The position numbers were made by a program, and so were the translations under genes. A stretch of DNA of 64,000 bases, taken from the NCBI RefSeq assembly GCF_963576675.1, contig NC_088917.1, positions 16,830,001 through 16,894,000 of the forward strand, in the 5' to 3' direction. How positions within the stretch are numbered: the first letter of the stretch is position 1; every line of letters starts with the position of its first letter. Of the stretch, positions 45,789 to 59,268 are shown piece by piece. The notes under the pieces were generated by a model. The model was not told where the DNA came from. It saw nothing but the letters and a program-made list of their open reading frames with translations, and made no database searches. This DNA is from Euphorbia lathyris. Lineage: Eukaryota; Streptophyta; Magnoliopsida; Malpighiales; Euphorbiaceae.

Positions 45789-46236
45789 CAATTACATCCG
45801 GGCATTCCTGGATCTTCAATCGGCACCAAAACATTGTTCTCTCATACTCATATCCACCAAAATAAAAAGTTAGAAACAAATAACATAGCTATACAATTGA
45901 TTATGGTGTAAAAATGGATAAAGGACTAAACTGAATAAACTTAAAAAGTTTAATTATGGACCTAATTGAAAAAGAGAGGAGAATTTTAAATTAAGGACCA
46001 AAATGAATAAAATATAAAGTTTCAAAATAGGGACTAGAAGGGATAAAATGAAAAGTTCTAAATTAAAGACTAAAATAAATAAAAAAAAAAGTATTAAATT
46101 AAATATTAAAGGGAACAAAAATAAAGCTTATTAAATCAGAGATTAAAGTGAATAAAAATGTTGTTATTGAATTTTTTTGCAGCTATTTACAGGAGGGGAA
46201 TGATCATGAGAACAGCAATAACAAGGAAGATATATT
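45789..46236. repeat. Dispersed repeat A, copy 3
   Basis: Colinear with 30364-30815, about 85-90% by eye, including the leading block ATTACATCCGGG(T/C)ATTCCTGG and the GGACTAAA-type units. It departs from copy 1 after AAGGAA(A/G)ATATATT. Confidence 0.72.
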
Positions 46237-46589
46237 CTGTGCAAAAAGTCAAATTACTAAAAAGAAGTTTAGTGATAGTTTTCTGTGCAACATCCTTTAA
46301 GTACAACCTTGGTTCAATGGGACAGTTTTTATCCTATATGGGATATGTTCTAACTATTGTATAAACTTCCAGCTGAATTTGAATTCAAAAGCGGTCGCAG
46401 GCAGAAGGGAAACGGAAGAGACTGGCTGATTTGATCAAGTGAAAAATATAAGAACTCATAATGGCACAAAATTCACCAACACTGCTTGTCAAACTGTGTT
46501 GTCTTCTTTTGTCATACAAAATCAAACATTATGTGTTTACTTGCTGCAGAAGACAAGACATTATTCTTTACCAAAATATACCTCTTTAT
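46237..46589. other. Intergenic DNA
   Basis: No gene or repeat is recognised. Confidence 0.45.
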
Positions 46590-47162
46590 CAGGGGCGTAG
46601 ACAGGGGGGTCTGGGTCCCGGCCCCTCCGGCCGCCGGAACCACCTTGACCCGGGTAGTTTCGGCCCCTGTCTCAAATTTTCTTTTTATCATGGGTTGAAT
46701 TAGCCCCCAAAATGGCTCATTACGTGTTAAGCTTGTCAAAAATTAAAAATTTTAATATTTTGAGCCTATTAGATAATCCATAAATCCAAATTTTTAATTT
46801 TTTTTGAGCTTGTTAACTCCAAATTTCTAATTTCTTTTTGACCTGTTAGGTCACCTTAAATCCAAATTAATAATTATTTTTTTGGCTTGATAAGCCATTT
46901 AAAATCAAAATTTCTAATTTTTTTTACCTGTCCAACCCTTTCTAAATCCAAATTTTTTTACAGGTTATGACTATTAAACAAAATCTAGCTTAATTTTGAG
47001 AAATTGTACATTAATACTTAAAAATTGGTCTTGACCATTCAAATTATAACACGCATATATACAAAAAAAAACAAATTGAGCAAATTCCATTTAGCAAATT
47101 TTTTTTTTCAAACACAAGTGTAAAATCGGTCTCCCAATCGAGTAATCCAATATTCGCCACTG
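46590..47162. mobile_element. Possible hAT-type MITE (573 bp)
   Basis: Starts CAGGGGCGTAGACAGG and ends TATTCGCCACTG; the ends form imperfect inverted repeats and share CAGGGGCG with the MITE at 29299. No matching 8-bp target duplication is visible, so it is old or its borders are off. The interior has several GC-rich and then T-rich stretches and no ORF. Confidence 0.45.
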
Positions 47163-47415
47163 CTGGTTAGCATGCACTAAACAATAAAACATTTAAAAAG
47201 CCCCTCAATGGCCTATTTAGGTATACGTTATTGTATGTTATTTGTTGTTGCTAATAGGTGATGTTAACTGAGTTTTTTCAATATAGATATTAGAAGTTGT
47301 CTGTTAATCCTAAACAAACTTCAGATTTACTCTTTGGAGTAAAAAAACACAAAAATAAGCTCAAAAAAAGGAAGAAAAAAGAACAATATAGTCTTAGATA
47401 TATTTTGAAAGATAA
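47163..47415. other. AT-rich intergenic DNA
   Basis: No gene is seen. Confidence 0.45.
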
Positions 47416-47531
47416 TGGAGGTAGAAGTTCCATTAATATGATCCATTATTATATTTCCATAATCTATTTTATGGCAATTTAATGTTAGTGCTTGTTGGAG
47501 GTAGAAGTTCCATTAATATGATCCATTATCA
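47416..47531. repeat. 80-bp tandem duplication, cut by element C
   Basis: Unit 1 is 47416-47495. Unit 2 starts at 47496, is interrupted at 47531 by element C, and continues at 63410 to about 63459. Both units begin TGGAGGTAGAAGTTCC. The duplication is older than the insertion. Confidence 0.8.
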
Positions 47532-48041
47532 TGATACACATTGAAAGCGATAAATGGAGGTTTTAATCGTAAACCAACAAAGATGTTCTTCTCTAGCTAA
47601 ACTAGAAGGAGTGAATCCCAATAAACAAGGTATAAACCTTAGGTTCTCAAAGAGAATGATTTTGATTGATAAAAAGTTGGTTCATCCTTACAAAATAGGG
47701 GTTTAAATACTTCCCCTAAGATAAGAGAAAGGACAAGGACTACCCCTACTAGGGTTACAATAAGGCTAACAGCAAAAGGGTAAGATAGGTAATACGCCCC
47801 GACAATCAGTACAATGGTACAGGTACGGATTGTCAGGGTTGTTAGGTGAATTACTTCGGAAGGAAGTAAACAAAGGTCCGCCCAGGGGTAGATGTTGATT
47901 CGCCTCTTTGCGTACTCCTAGATACGCCCCGCTCGTATGTCCTGGTGATCCGCCCTCCTAGGTACAACCTCCGTGGGTCTGATGTCCGAGGATCCGCCAG
48001 AGCGCGTGTGATCAACGATCCCAGTTAGGATGTCCGCATCA
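47532..48041 (-). repeat. 3' LTR of element C (510 bp)
   Basis: Plus strand TGATACAC...CGCATCA. Contains the last 41 codons of pol, as in element B. Confidence 0.92.
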
Positions 48042-51000
48042 TTCTCTCCTTCTTTAAAAGAATTCGGCACTGATTTGTCTGTGTTGAACTCCAAAGGACC
48101 ATCCGGCTTCCATGGGCTAAGGTCATGGATGTTGAATGCTGGTGAGATTTTACCAAGCCAATTCGGCAAGGCTATATGATAGGCATTGGCATTGACCTTC
48201 TTGGTGATCTTATATGGCCCGTATTTACTAGGCTGGAGCTTGCTACATGGGGCGTTGGTGAGTCTCTCTCTACCCAAATATACCATAACCTCATCCCCAA
48301 CTTCAAATTGTAGGTCCCTGCGGTGCTCATCCGCCTTAGCCTTTAATTTCTGATTTCTCTCCTCAAGGGTCTCTCTTCCCTCTTGGTGCATCTGTACATA
48401 ATCCTTGGCCAGCTGGTTGGCAGTCACGTTTCCTTTAGGAAGATGGGCTATATCAAGGACGTGATTCGAGGTCTTTGTGTATACCATCTCAAATGGGGAC
48501 CTCCCGGTTCCCGAATGTACAGAGCCGTTGTAGGCGAACTCAGCTTGGACTAAAACCACATCCCACATCCTGGGTTTATCCTTACATTTGCTGCGCAGTA
48601 GGTGTCCCAAAGTTCTATTGACCACCTCGGTCTGTCCGTCTGTTTGAGGGTGGGCGGTGGTACTAAACTTTAGAGACGTATCAAACAGAGCCCACAACGT
48701 CCACCAGAAGTGACTGAGGAACTTCGTATCACGATCCGAGACAATGCTCTTAGGTACGCTATGTAGGCTGAAAATCTCTTTGAAGAATAGCTTAGCAGTT
48801 GCTGAGGCATCATTAGTCTTGCGACATGGTATGAAGTGGGCCATCTTCGAAAACCGATCAACCACGATAAAGATGGAATCCATGCCTCTCTGAGTCCTGG
48901 GTAACCCTAGGACGAAGTCCATGGACAGATCCTCCCATATGGTCTCTGGTACAGGCAAAGGTAACTGCAATCCGGTGTTTGTAGTGCGTCCCTTGGCGGT
49001 CTGGCAAATATAGCATCGTTCTACTAAGTAGGCAACATCTCTCCTCATCTTAGGCCAGAAATAACGGGAACTCACTGCTTCATATGTATTGTCTCGCCTA
49101 AAATGTCCTCCAAGGGATCCGCCATGTAGATCACGAATAACCTTCTCGCAGATGGAAGTGCAGGGTAAACAAAGTTGGTTGCCCCTCATGAGATACTCAT
49201 CCAATAGGTGATACGCCCCATCCCCATGCTGGTGTTGACACTTCTCCCAGATACTGCCAAAGTCAGGATCCGCCAAGTATTCTCCTCTGATGTGTTCAAA
49301 ACAATCGGTCTCCAGGTTGACTGTTTTTATTAATGACACCCTTCGACTCAAGGCATCCGCCAACTTGTTCTGTTTTCCAGCCTTATGGATAAGCTTATAG
49401 GGGAACTTATCTATGAAGGCGGACCACCGGGCATGCATGGAGCTTCAAAGTTGCTTCTGACTTCCTAGGTACTTGAGAGCTTGGTGGTCAGTGTAGAGGA
49501 TGAATTCTTTCCCCACCAAATAATGTTCCCACACTTTCAACGCCCTCACTACAGTATAAAACTCTTGATCATACGTGGCCCACTTTTGCCGTGCCTCACG
49601 GAGCTTCTCACTGAAATATGCAATGGGCCTCTTTTCTTGCATCAGGACTCCACCAATCCCAACTCCACTGGCATCACACTCAACTTCGAACAGTTTATCA
49701 AAATTGGGATACGCCAGCATGGGTGATGTACTCAACTTTTCCTTGATCAGGGCGAAGCTCTTCTCTTGGGCATCCGCCCACTCGAACCCCCTTCCCTTCT
49801 TCAAACATTTCGTCAATGGGGCCACTATGGAACTGAAGTTCTTGATGAATCGGCGATAAAATGTTGCTAGCCCATGAAAACTCCTGATATCCCCCACATT
49901 CCTCGGAGTAGGCCATTCTCGGATGGCTCGTACCTTCTCCCCATCAACCTGGACCCCATCGCCACTAACCACGAACCCAAGGAAAACCAAACTTTCCATG
50001 ACGAAGTCACATTTCTTAGTGTTGGAGTATAACTGGTGTTTCCTTAATAGGTCAAACACTATCCGTAAGTGCTCCACATGCTCCGCCAAGGTCTCGCTAT
50101 GAATCAGGATGTCATCAAAATACACAACTACAAATTTTCCAATCGCCGGGTGAAGTACCTGATTCATCAGGCTCATGAAAGTACTAGGGGCGTTAGTGAT
50201 CCCAAATGGCATAACTAACCACTCATACAATCCATCTCTGGTTTTGAAGGCGGTTTTCCACTCATCCCCAGATCGGATTCGTATCTGATGGTAGCCGCTC
50301 CTGAGATCAATCTTGGAGAAAACTCGGGATCCGCCAAGCTGGTCTAGCATATCATCCAGCCTTAGAATAGGGAACTTATACTTGATAGTGATCTTGTTGA
50401 TAGCCCTGCTGTCCACACACATCCGCCAAGATCCATCCTTCTTGGGCGTAAGTAGGGCTGGGACGGCGCATGGACTCATACTTTCTCTAACGTATCCCAT
50501 CTCAATGAGCTCTTCCACTTTCTGTCTCATGATGTCATTTTCCTTTGGACTCATCCGATAATGAGGAAGGCTTGGTAAGCTAGCCCCGGGCACAAGATCG
50601 ATATGATGTTGGATGTCCCTCAAAGGTGGTAACCCACTCGGTAGCCCTTCAGGGAACAGATCTTGATATTCGCCAAGTAGGCGGGTCACCTCAGACGGCA
50701 TCTCCCTTTCGTCCCTTTGGGCGGATTCATGATTCGCCTTAACCATTACCACATACACCATCTGGCTCTCTTCACATTCGCTGACAAATGATTTGTGCGT
50801 AGGACAGACTACCAAGGCAGATTTCTCGTTGGCCTTTGGCTCTTTTATCATTGGTGTAAGGACGAACTTCACCCCATTCTTCACAAATCTGTAAGTGTTC
50901 TCCCTTCCTGCGTGGATGGCGTCGTTATCAAACTGCCATGGTCGACCCAACAATAGGTGGCAGGCATCCATATCGATCACATCACAACAAACTTCATCAC

Positions 51001-52195
51001 AGTAATCACCAATCACGATAGGTACCCTGCATCTCTGGGTCACCCTAAGTTCACCCACGTTTTTTATCCATCCCACCCTGTAGGGGTCGGGATGCGCCTC
51101 CGCCAACAACCCGAATTTCTGAACGGCGCTGCTGCTCATAATATTCTCTTGGCTCCCACTATCTATTATCACATTGCATCGCCCGCCTTTCACAAGACAG
51201 CGGGTCCTGAATAGTCGGTGCCTCTGATCTCCCTCTATCCGGCTGGAGACTAACAAACGTCGTACCACATGAATGGCGTATCTCTCTTCATCCGCCTCAT
51301 CATCATCTTCTCCTAAGGGCTCACAAAATACTTCATCCCCTTCGTCATAGTCATCTTCATACCTCTCCACCATGTTGGCGCTCTTCCTCCTAGGACACTC
51401 GTTGGATCTATGGCCTGACTTATTGCACCGAAAACATTTGAAAGGCGCTGGCCTCGCATACGGATTGTTGTTCTTAGGTGGTATAGGTGCTTCCTTGTAT
51501 GGCCTAGTATCTCCGACAGATCCCCTTCCCATACTGTTGACCTTGGCCCCACTGGCACTCGCCACCTGCTTGCCTTTGTCATAAGACCTCACATTATCTC
51601 TTCCTCCAGGCGTATACTCAGTAGTGGAGGATCTCCTGGATCTTCCGGTTAGTTGAGATTCAGCCTTGAGGGCTAAATTCCTGGCATCTTGTACCCGAAC
51701 CACCATCTGTGTGCGAATACGATCCTGGATGTTGTATCTCAACCCTTCTAGATACCTAGAGGTCTTTTGGCTTTCAGTTTCTGACAAGTTGGCCCTCGCC
51801 GAAAGCCTGAAGAACTCTGAAGTATACTCATGGACACTTCGGGTCCCTTGAGAGCATCCCCTGTAGGAGCTGTAAATATACTGCTCATAATCCGGCGGTA
51901 AGAACCGCTCCCTCAATATCGCCTTCATCCGTAGCCAAGATCGAATCGGATCTCTGCCCCCTCTTCTTCTTTCTTCCCTCATCTGATCCCACCAAACTGA
52001 TGCGCCACCCTTCAGGCGATACGCCACCAGCCTCACCTTCCTCTCATCAGGAATCCCAGCATACTCAAAGAAACGTTCAACTTCCGATAACCAGTCTAAG
52101 AATCCCTCTATATCAAGTTCGCCTCCAAAAGATGGTAAGTCTATTTTTAACTTAAAGGCATCATCTCTATCAAAGTTTCCTAGACCTGGATATAC
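47918..52195 (-). pseudogene. Element C: 3' part of gag plus complete pol, one stop
   Basis: One frame from the insertion border (52195) to the stop at 47918-47920, broken only by TGA 49445-49447 (element B has CGA there). Order: gag domain (52195-51600), CCHC knuckle (CFRCNKSGHRSNEC, about 51440-51395), protease (DSGSQ, 51149-51163), reverse transcriptase (YFDD, 50111-50122), RNase H (VECDASG near 49670), integrase zinc finger (HGGSLGGHF...CYIC), integrase core Asp 48917-48919, Asp 48734-48736, Glu 48626-48628 (D-x35-E), and a tail with VGDEVMVYLG and NSFKEGEND. The final 41 codons lie in the 3' LTR. This is the better preserved of the two CRM-like copies. Confidence 0.92.
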
Positions 52196-52197
52196 TA

Positions 52198-54775
52198 CTA
52201 CAAGAAATTTGGTCTTTTATGACGCACAAAAATTGTCATGAAAACATGATTTTTCGTCACAATACACAATAGGTGACAAAAATTTGTTGTTACATCGAAC
52301 GTCACAGTAGGAGCGTGGTATTATGTATATATGATGAATTTTCATTTCGTCATGAATCATTTACTTTTATATGACGAAAAAGATCATGTGTCATTATTGT
52401 GTTTTGTTTTAGTGACACTAATTTTGTCATTATTATTATCAATATTTTGTCACATAAAACTTAATTTCGTCATGAATAATGAACATTTAAATGACAAAAT
52501 TAAAATTTTGTCAACTTAAAACACCGCTAAAGTGACAAATAAACATAAGTTTGAAATTTTACAGAGTTTAAGTGACACTCTAACTATCACAATTTTTGTC
52601 ATTTAAGATTAAAATTTATCATGAAACATAAATATTGTAGTGACGAAATTTATATTTTGTGAACAAATATATAGTTTAAGGTGACAAATATCTATATCAA
52701 ACCAGAATTGCAGATTTTTAACATTATAACTGTCAAAATAGTGTCGCTTTAAAATTTCATTAACAAGTGATAATTATATTATCATTAAAGATACTAAATT
52801 AATGATAAGGATCGTCATGTAATATTATTTATAATAACAAAAATTTTAATTGTCATATATTAAATATGTATTGTGACATTACAATGACATTAAAACAAAT
52901 AATTTTGTGACAACTTTGATCTAACTGTCTTTCTAGGGACATTCTCCACCGTTAGCTTTGCACTGTTTGGTAAGTGATTATACTTGACTCTATACATGTG
53001 CTCATTCTGAAAAATTACTTCAGCTCAAACACGGGGTCACTTGAGATCTTTTTGCTAAGTTACTCCATGTTACTCCCTTTCTTGAATCTCACTATGAATA
53101 TATGATTAGAGCAAAAATACACCAACCTGCTATTGCAAAAGATTCAATTCTTAATACACATTCTGGAAACATAAGAATCAACATAGCTCACAATATTAAA
53201 TTAAATCAAATATTAGCTTTAGTGGCAGTCATGGATATTATCACAGAAATCTAGACACTTGTATATATAAACTACAAGTATGGATAGCTAAGAATCCCAT
53301 TAAGAACTCAAAACCCGACAGACATTTGATCATAAACTAATAGGGAAAAAATCATTTAGACTTGACGAAAGCTAATATATACTTGATTGAAGTTAAAGAA
53401 GCTAGAAATTATGACACTTTGCCTTTAATTTTTAAACAATAAGTATCGCATCTCTATTTTGGGCATTCTCAGATGACACAATAACAAGATTAGCCAAGAA
53501 CAACATGCACAAAATTGAGCTCTCTTGACAAACTCTGCTTGCGAATTCATCAATAAGAGCAATAACTTGACTAGATCTACATAATTGCTGATAAAAAATC
53601 TAAAGCACATAATCAAGTAAAATTCAATTCCTGTAGCTTCTTCACATCCAGTCCAAATCAATTAAGAATTTCTATTTGATTTGCATCGTCAATTGTAACA
53701 AAACTCAGATATTAATGTAAAATTTTACTATAACATTTTGTATGTAAATATCAATAAGAAATGGACAAATTGTACGTGATGCTCAGAGAGTTCGTATATT
53801 CAAGAGGGTAGATATTAGCATAGTTATTAAAGGCGCGCCTATGGCGCATGGCGCACCAGGCACAGGCCTTAGCGCCATGGCAGCCCCATGGCGAGGCGCA
53901 ATCGCCATGGCGTGCGCCTGGTGCGCCATTTTGCGCCAAATGCAATTGCCAAAGGCGCACCAAGGCGCGCCTTGGCAGTTAGAGGCAGTTATGGGCAGTT
54001 TTTTTATATTTCTGGGATGGAGCACTTGTTCTATTAACAAAAAGTATTAAAGAGGAGAGAGATTATACATTTTAAACTAATAACTATGGATATTAGGTAG
54101 AAATAAAGAAATTTCGTACTAAAATAAACATAAATGGAAAAATAAAGAAATTCAAAGATACCTGTAATGCATGTTCCTAGCACGAGAGGTCCTTATATCT
54201 TCTGTTGCCATAGAAATACAATCTCTTGCATCCACTTCTTGAAGTTGAGTTTTTGCTTCTTTCTGATACAAGTGAAAAAAAATGTGATTGAAACTTACAT
54301 CATTGAATTACTTTCAGAAATGTATTCGTATGGAATTCTTAGCAGGGGAGTAGTGAGAGAAAGAGGAAGGGGTGAGGGCTAGATTACAATTCAGGACAAG
54401 AGTGAAAGAGAGGGAAACTAGGGATATAAGCAAATCAAAATAAAAAAAGGTGGAGAATAGAAACAATTCCCGCCTAAGGGAAATTAGGATTCCCACCTGA
54501 TAAAAAATTGTAATATATTTTTATTATTAGGGGTTTCTCATGAAACTATGTAAGCATGAATCTTAAATAATAATACCAAAATATGTAGAAATCATAAAGC
54601 TTCATGTTTGTCTATCACTTTTCCAAGCGATGATGAAGGTGACGAGGTTAACCCATTAGCACAAGATTTCAAAATAGATGTGAAAGTATAACTTGATGGA
54701 CTAGTTTGAGGCGTGGACCTGCTTGGAGAACTTCTTGGAGAAGGAAAGTGGTAAGCTGGGGAACTGCAAATTATT
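52198..54775. other. Left arm of the CACTA-like element
   Basis: 52198-52960 has dense subterminal motifs. The rest is AT-rich without a supported gene, apart from the GC-rich palindromic island at 53832-53987. A 50-bp piece near 54287-54340 (ACTTACATCATTGAATTACTTTCAG) recurs in altered form near 59930-59970 in the right arm. Confidence 0.5.
53832..53987. repeat. GC-rich palindromic island
   Basis: About 150 bp dominated by GGCGC/GCGCC words. AAGGCGCGCC at 53832 and GGCGCGCCTT near 53963-53972 are inverted ends; inside, TGGCGCACCAGGC and GCCTGGTGCGCCA also form an inverted pair. Probably a small MITE or foldback relic; the function is unknown. Confidence 0.6.
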
Positions 54776-55004
54776 TGATAAGGATTGACCCATGGTCAAG
54801 CCCTAGATTTGTTTTCAATATATATCTTATTTATATATTTGTTATTCATGTTTATCTCTTAGATATTATAGATATTATAGGAAGTAGTTTCCTTGTTTAT
54901 AGCTTCTGTTTATAACAAAACCTAGGGCATTTTCTCTTCCTGTAATCTGTATAAATACACACCTGATCAATGAGAATTATAATCCTTCTCTATTATTCTC
55001 TATA
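54776..55004 (+). repeat. 5' LTR of the Ale-type copia (229 bp)
   Basis: TGATAAGG...TCTCTATA. TATA box TATAAATA at 54950-54957, about 55 bp from the LTR end. The end is TA rather than the usual CA, but the TTATT target duplication confirms the border. Confidence 0.92.
54950..54957 (+). promoter_or_regulatory. TATA box of the Ale-type LTR
   Basis: TATAAATA in the 5' LTR; the same box is at 59429-59436 in the 3' LTR. Confidence 0.6.
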
Positions 55005-55016
55005 TGGTATCAGATT
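55005..55016 (+). promoter_or_regulatory. Primer binding site of the Ale-type copia
   Basis: TGGTATCAGATT directly after the LTR. The first ten bases match the initiator tRNA-Met site. Confidence 0.8.
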
Positions 55017-55049
55017 CTTGATCCACTTCAAATTCTTCTCTTCTTCACA

Positions 55050-58000
55050 ATGGCAACAGATGACGTTCTCTCCTCCCAAATCCCAAACACCACTAATCCA
55101 GCCAAACCTTTTACCTTCTTGAATATTCAAAACACTATCAAACTCCAACCAACAAACTATATCTCTTGGAAACTGCAAATCGAGGCTATTCTTATTGGCC
55201 ATGATTTGTTCAAATATATTGATGGCTCATTTAAATGTCCTTCCACAATTACCATCACAAATAATAATGAATCTCCCAATCCTGATTTCTCCTTCTAGGT
55301 GCGACAAGATAAACTTCTCTTTGGTGCTCTTATTGGAACTCTTTCTCCACCATTGGTACCCCTTGTTTCTCAAGCCAAAACCTCCAAGGATTTGTGGGAT
55401 ATCCTTGCCAAAATATATGCTCTACGAAGCCGTGGCCATATAAAACAACTCAAAGATCAACTCCATCGTATTACCAAGGGCAATCAATCTATTACCGCTT
55501 TTATGCAAGCCATTAAAATTTGTGTGGATCAACTAGCTGCCCTCGGTAAGAAAGTCGAGCATGAAGACCTTATTGACTGTGTGCTCTTTGGACTTGATGA
55601 GTCATATAAGTCTGTTGTTGAGTCTGTTAATGCCAGGGATACTCCAATTTCCTTTGAGGAGCTGCACGAGAAGTTGATCAATAAAGAACTCACTCTTCAA
55701 CAATCCAAAGTCGAACCGAATCTTCCTGCATCTGCCTTTGCAGCCACAACCAGAAACCAAGGTCGAAACTTCAACCGCAATACAGGTCTCCTTCCAACAC
55801 CTATTCCTAATACTTCCAACAAACATCAACCAAAGCCTTATTTGGGTAAGTGTCAATGGTGTCGCGAGCAAGGACACGTTGTTTCTCAATGCCCGATTTT
55901 CACTCAAAAGTTTCCGAATGCTACACCACCATCTTTCTCTGCCTACAATCCCAACCGAACCTCAAACTACAAAACTCCACCACAAGCCAACCTGGCCAAT
56001 GTTGCTCCTGCATCTTCCTGGCTTCTTGATAGTGGTGCCTCGCACCATGTTACCAATGACCTCAACAACCTCTCCCTGCATACTCCATATGATGGTACTG
56101 AGGAGCTAATTATTGGTGATGGTACTGCTCTAACAATCTCTCATATAGGTTCTATGTCTATATCCTATTTATCATACACAATAAAATTAAATAATGTCCT
56201 CTTTGTTCCCTCCATGTCTCGTAATGTTATCTCAATTTCTCAATTATATCTCGATAATAATGCTTTAATTGAGTTCTTATCTTCATCTTTTGTTGTGAAG
56301 GATCTCAAAACGGGAGCGTCTCTTTTCCAGGGTCCAGTTAAGTCCGGGGTCTATGAAATTCAGTCTGTGTCTCCACAAGTCTTCGCAAGCACAAAAATCG
56401 AGTCTCTTGACTGGCACCATCGTTTCGGACATCCCTCTCAAAAAGTCTTTCGACATCTCATTTCTAGGAATAATCTTAATATTTCCAGTATTTCAACTTT
56501 AGAATGTAATTCTTGTGCTTCTAATAAAAGTCATCAGCTTCCTTTTTCCGTGTCTTCCATTTCTTCTACGGCTCCTCTACAGTACGTTTATACGGACTTG
56601 TGGACGGCGCCCATCTTTTCTCATGACAATTACAAATATTATATTATCTTCATTGATCATTTCACAAAATACATCTGGTTATATCCCTTAAAGTTTAAAT
56701 CAGATACAAAAACTGTGTTTATTCGATTTAAAGCTTTAGTTGAAAAATTCTTCCAACTTCCTTTAATCACTCTTTACTCTGACAATGGAGGTGAGTATGA
56801 TGCCTTAAAAGAATTTCTTGCTACTCATGGTATCTCTCGATTAACCACCCCTCCACATACCCCTCAACACAATGGCTTCGCTGAACGTCGCCATAGACAT
56901 ATTGTCGAAACAGCTCTTTCTCTCCTCACCCATGCCAAAATGCCTCTTGAATTCTGGTCAAATGCTGTTGCTACGGCAGCCTACCTTTATTAATCGCCTT
57001 CCTACCCCTACACTAAAAAATGCATCACCCTATTCCAAACTCTTTGGGGTTGAACCAAATTACACTAAGTTGCGGTGTTTCGGATGTTTATGCTACCCTT
57101 GGCTAAAACCATATACGAGTCATAAGCTTGATCTTAAGTCATGTCCTTGTGTTTTTGTAGGCTATTCATCCACCCAAAGTGCCTATTATTGTCTGAACTT
57201 ACAAACAAATCGAATTTTTTGTTCTCGCCATGTGCACTTTATTGAGAATCAGTTTCCGTTTTCTGAGATGACTAAACAAGTTAAATCTATTGAGTCCTTA
57301 TATGAAGAGTGGTGTCCTCTATCTATTTCCATTCTCCAACAAACTCCTCAACACCATGTACCTTCTGCCTCCTTTTCTCCTATAGCTCCTCAATCACCAA
57401 TCTTCTCACAAAATTCAACTTCCTCTCCAACTTCCGCTGCTAATCACTCTTCCTCCCAACAAGACACATCCCCTGCAAATAGTTTCTCTACCAACGAAGC
57501 TACTGCCTCCACTCTTCCCTCACCATCTATTTCCCCTCCTATCAACCATGAAAACACCACCAATCCTACCCCTCCTATCAATTATGAAAACACCACCCAT
57601 CCTAACCAAATAAATCCTCCCCAACCAGCTCACACAAAATACATCACCCGTTCGACAAATGGCATTCGGAAACCTATTGACAAGCTTAATCTCAGTGCTA
57701 CAGTTGAGGAAACTGAACCTAAAACTATAGCACAAGCTCTAAAAAGCCCGGTTTGGCGAAAAGCTATGGATGCGGAGATATCGGCTCTTATCAGAAATAA
57801 AACATGGGAACTAGTTCCACCTTCACCCTCACAAAATGTTATCGGTTGCAAAATGGTTTTCAGGATAAAGAAAGACAAAAATGGCAAAATCATTCAATAT
57901 AAAGCTCGATATGTTGCAAAAGGATTTAACCAAAGACCGGGGATCGACTATACTGAGACTTTCAGCCCTGTAGTTAAACCAGTCACAGTCCGAATTGTCC

Positions 58001-59268
58001 TCTCCCTTGCAGTTTCTCAAGGTTGGTCATTGCGCCAACTTGATATTAATAATGCGTTTTTGCAGGGAACACTTTCTGATGAGGTATATACAATCCAACC
58101 CCCTGGTTATTGTGACCCAAAGTTTCCTAATTACGTGTGCAAGCTAAATAAAGCTTTATATGGCTTGAAACAAGCTCCACGAGCTTGGTACCAAGAATTG
58201 CAGCAGCATTTAATCAGTTTGGGCTTTAAAAATGCAATCTCAGACTCTTCCTTATTTACTTTCACTGCTAACGGTGCAACAATTTATTTGTTGGTGTACG
58301 TCGATGACATTATTATTACAGGCAATATTCCAGCAATCCTTGATGAGTTTGTTAACCGTCTTGCAACTCGCTTCTCTCTAAAAGATTTGGGGGAGCTCTC
58401 ATATTTCTTGGGTGTTGAAGTAATGCCACATCCAAGAGGATTGTTCTTGAGCCAGAGGAAGTATATCAATGACATCTTATGAAAAGCAAATATGGAAGAT
58501 GCTAAACCTGTTGCAACACCAATGGCTACTGATCCTCCTCTAACAATTCAAGGCAAACTCCTCTCTGATCCGACACAATATCGAAGTCTCATTGGCAGTC
58601 TGCAATATTTAAGTTTGACAAGACTAGACGTTGCTTTCACAGTAAACAAGCTTGCCCAGTATATGCAACGACCCACAGAAGATCATATGCAAGCATTACG
58701 TAGGCTATTGCGATATCTAAGTGGTACTGCAAATATGGGGTTGATAATTCACAAAGAATCTCCTCCAACGCTCCATGCCTATTCTGATTCGGACTGGGCC
58801 AGAGATAAGGACGATTACATCTCCACCACTACCTACATTGTTTACTTGGGAAAAAATGCCATTTCATGGACATCAAGGAAGCAACGCACTAGAGCTTGAT
58901 CTTCGACTGAAGCCGAATATAGGGCTGTCGCTAATGCCACTGCTGAGTTGCTATGGATTCGTAATTTATTTGTGGAGTTGGGATGCACATTACCTCAAGC
59001 ACCTGTGATCTATTGTGACAATGCCGGTGCAACTTACGTTAGTGCCAACCCAGTTTTTCACTCGAAAATGAAACACTTGGGTTTGGACTATCATTTCGTA
59101 CGGGAAAATGTTCACTCCGGCTTACTACGGGTGACTTATATCTCTACAAATGACCAGCTTGCCGATGCACTCACCAAGCCACTTCCCCGAGCTACATTTA
59201 CCTCGTTGGTTCGCAAAATTGGTCTCTCATGTTGGCCGACCATTTTGAGGGGGTGTGATAAGGATTGA
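55050..59268 (+). pseudogene. Ale-type copia gag-pol (three stops, one frameshift)
   Basis: ATG 55050 (MATDDVLSS). Gag domain (about 55110-55750), knuckle CQWCREQGHVVSQC (about 55850-55890), protease DSGASHH (about 56029-56049), pre-integrase zinc region, integrase Asp 56595, Asp 56781, Glu 56883 (33 residues between the last two, as in Ale elements), reverse transcriptase with YVDD at 58297-58308, RNase H ([15 protein letters not shown]) and stop at 59266-59268. Breaks: TAG 55296-55298 (a Trp is expected in the family), a 1-bp insertion near 56986, TGA 58480-58482, TGA 58897-58899 (Arg expected). All other domains are complete. The polyprotein would form the particle and perform copying and insertion. 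Confidence 0.93.
59246..59255 (+). promoter_or_regulatory. Polypurine tract of the Ale-type copia
   Basis: TGAGGGGGTG directly before the 3' LTR. Confidence 0.75.
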
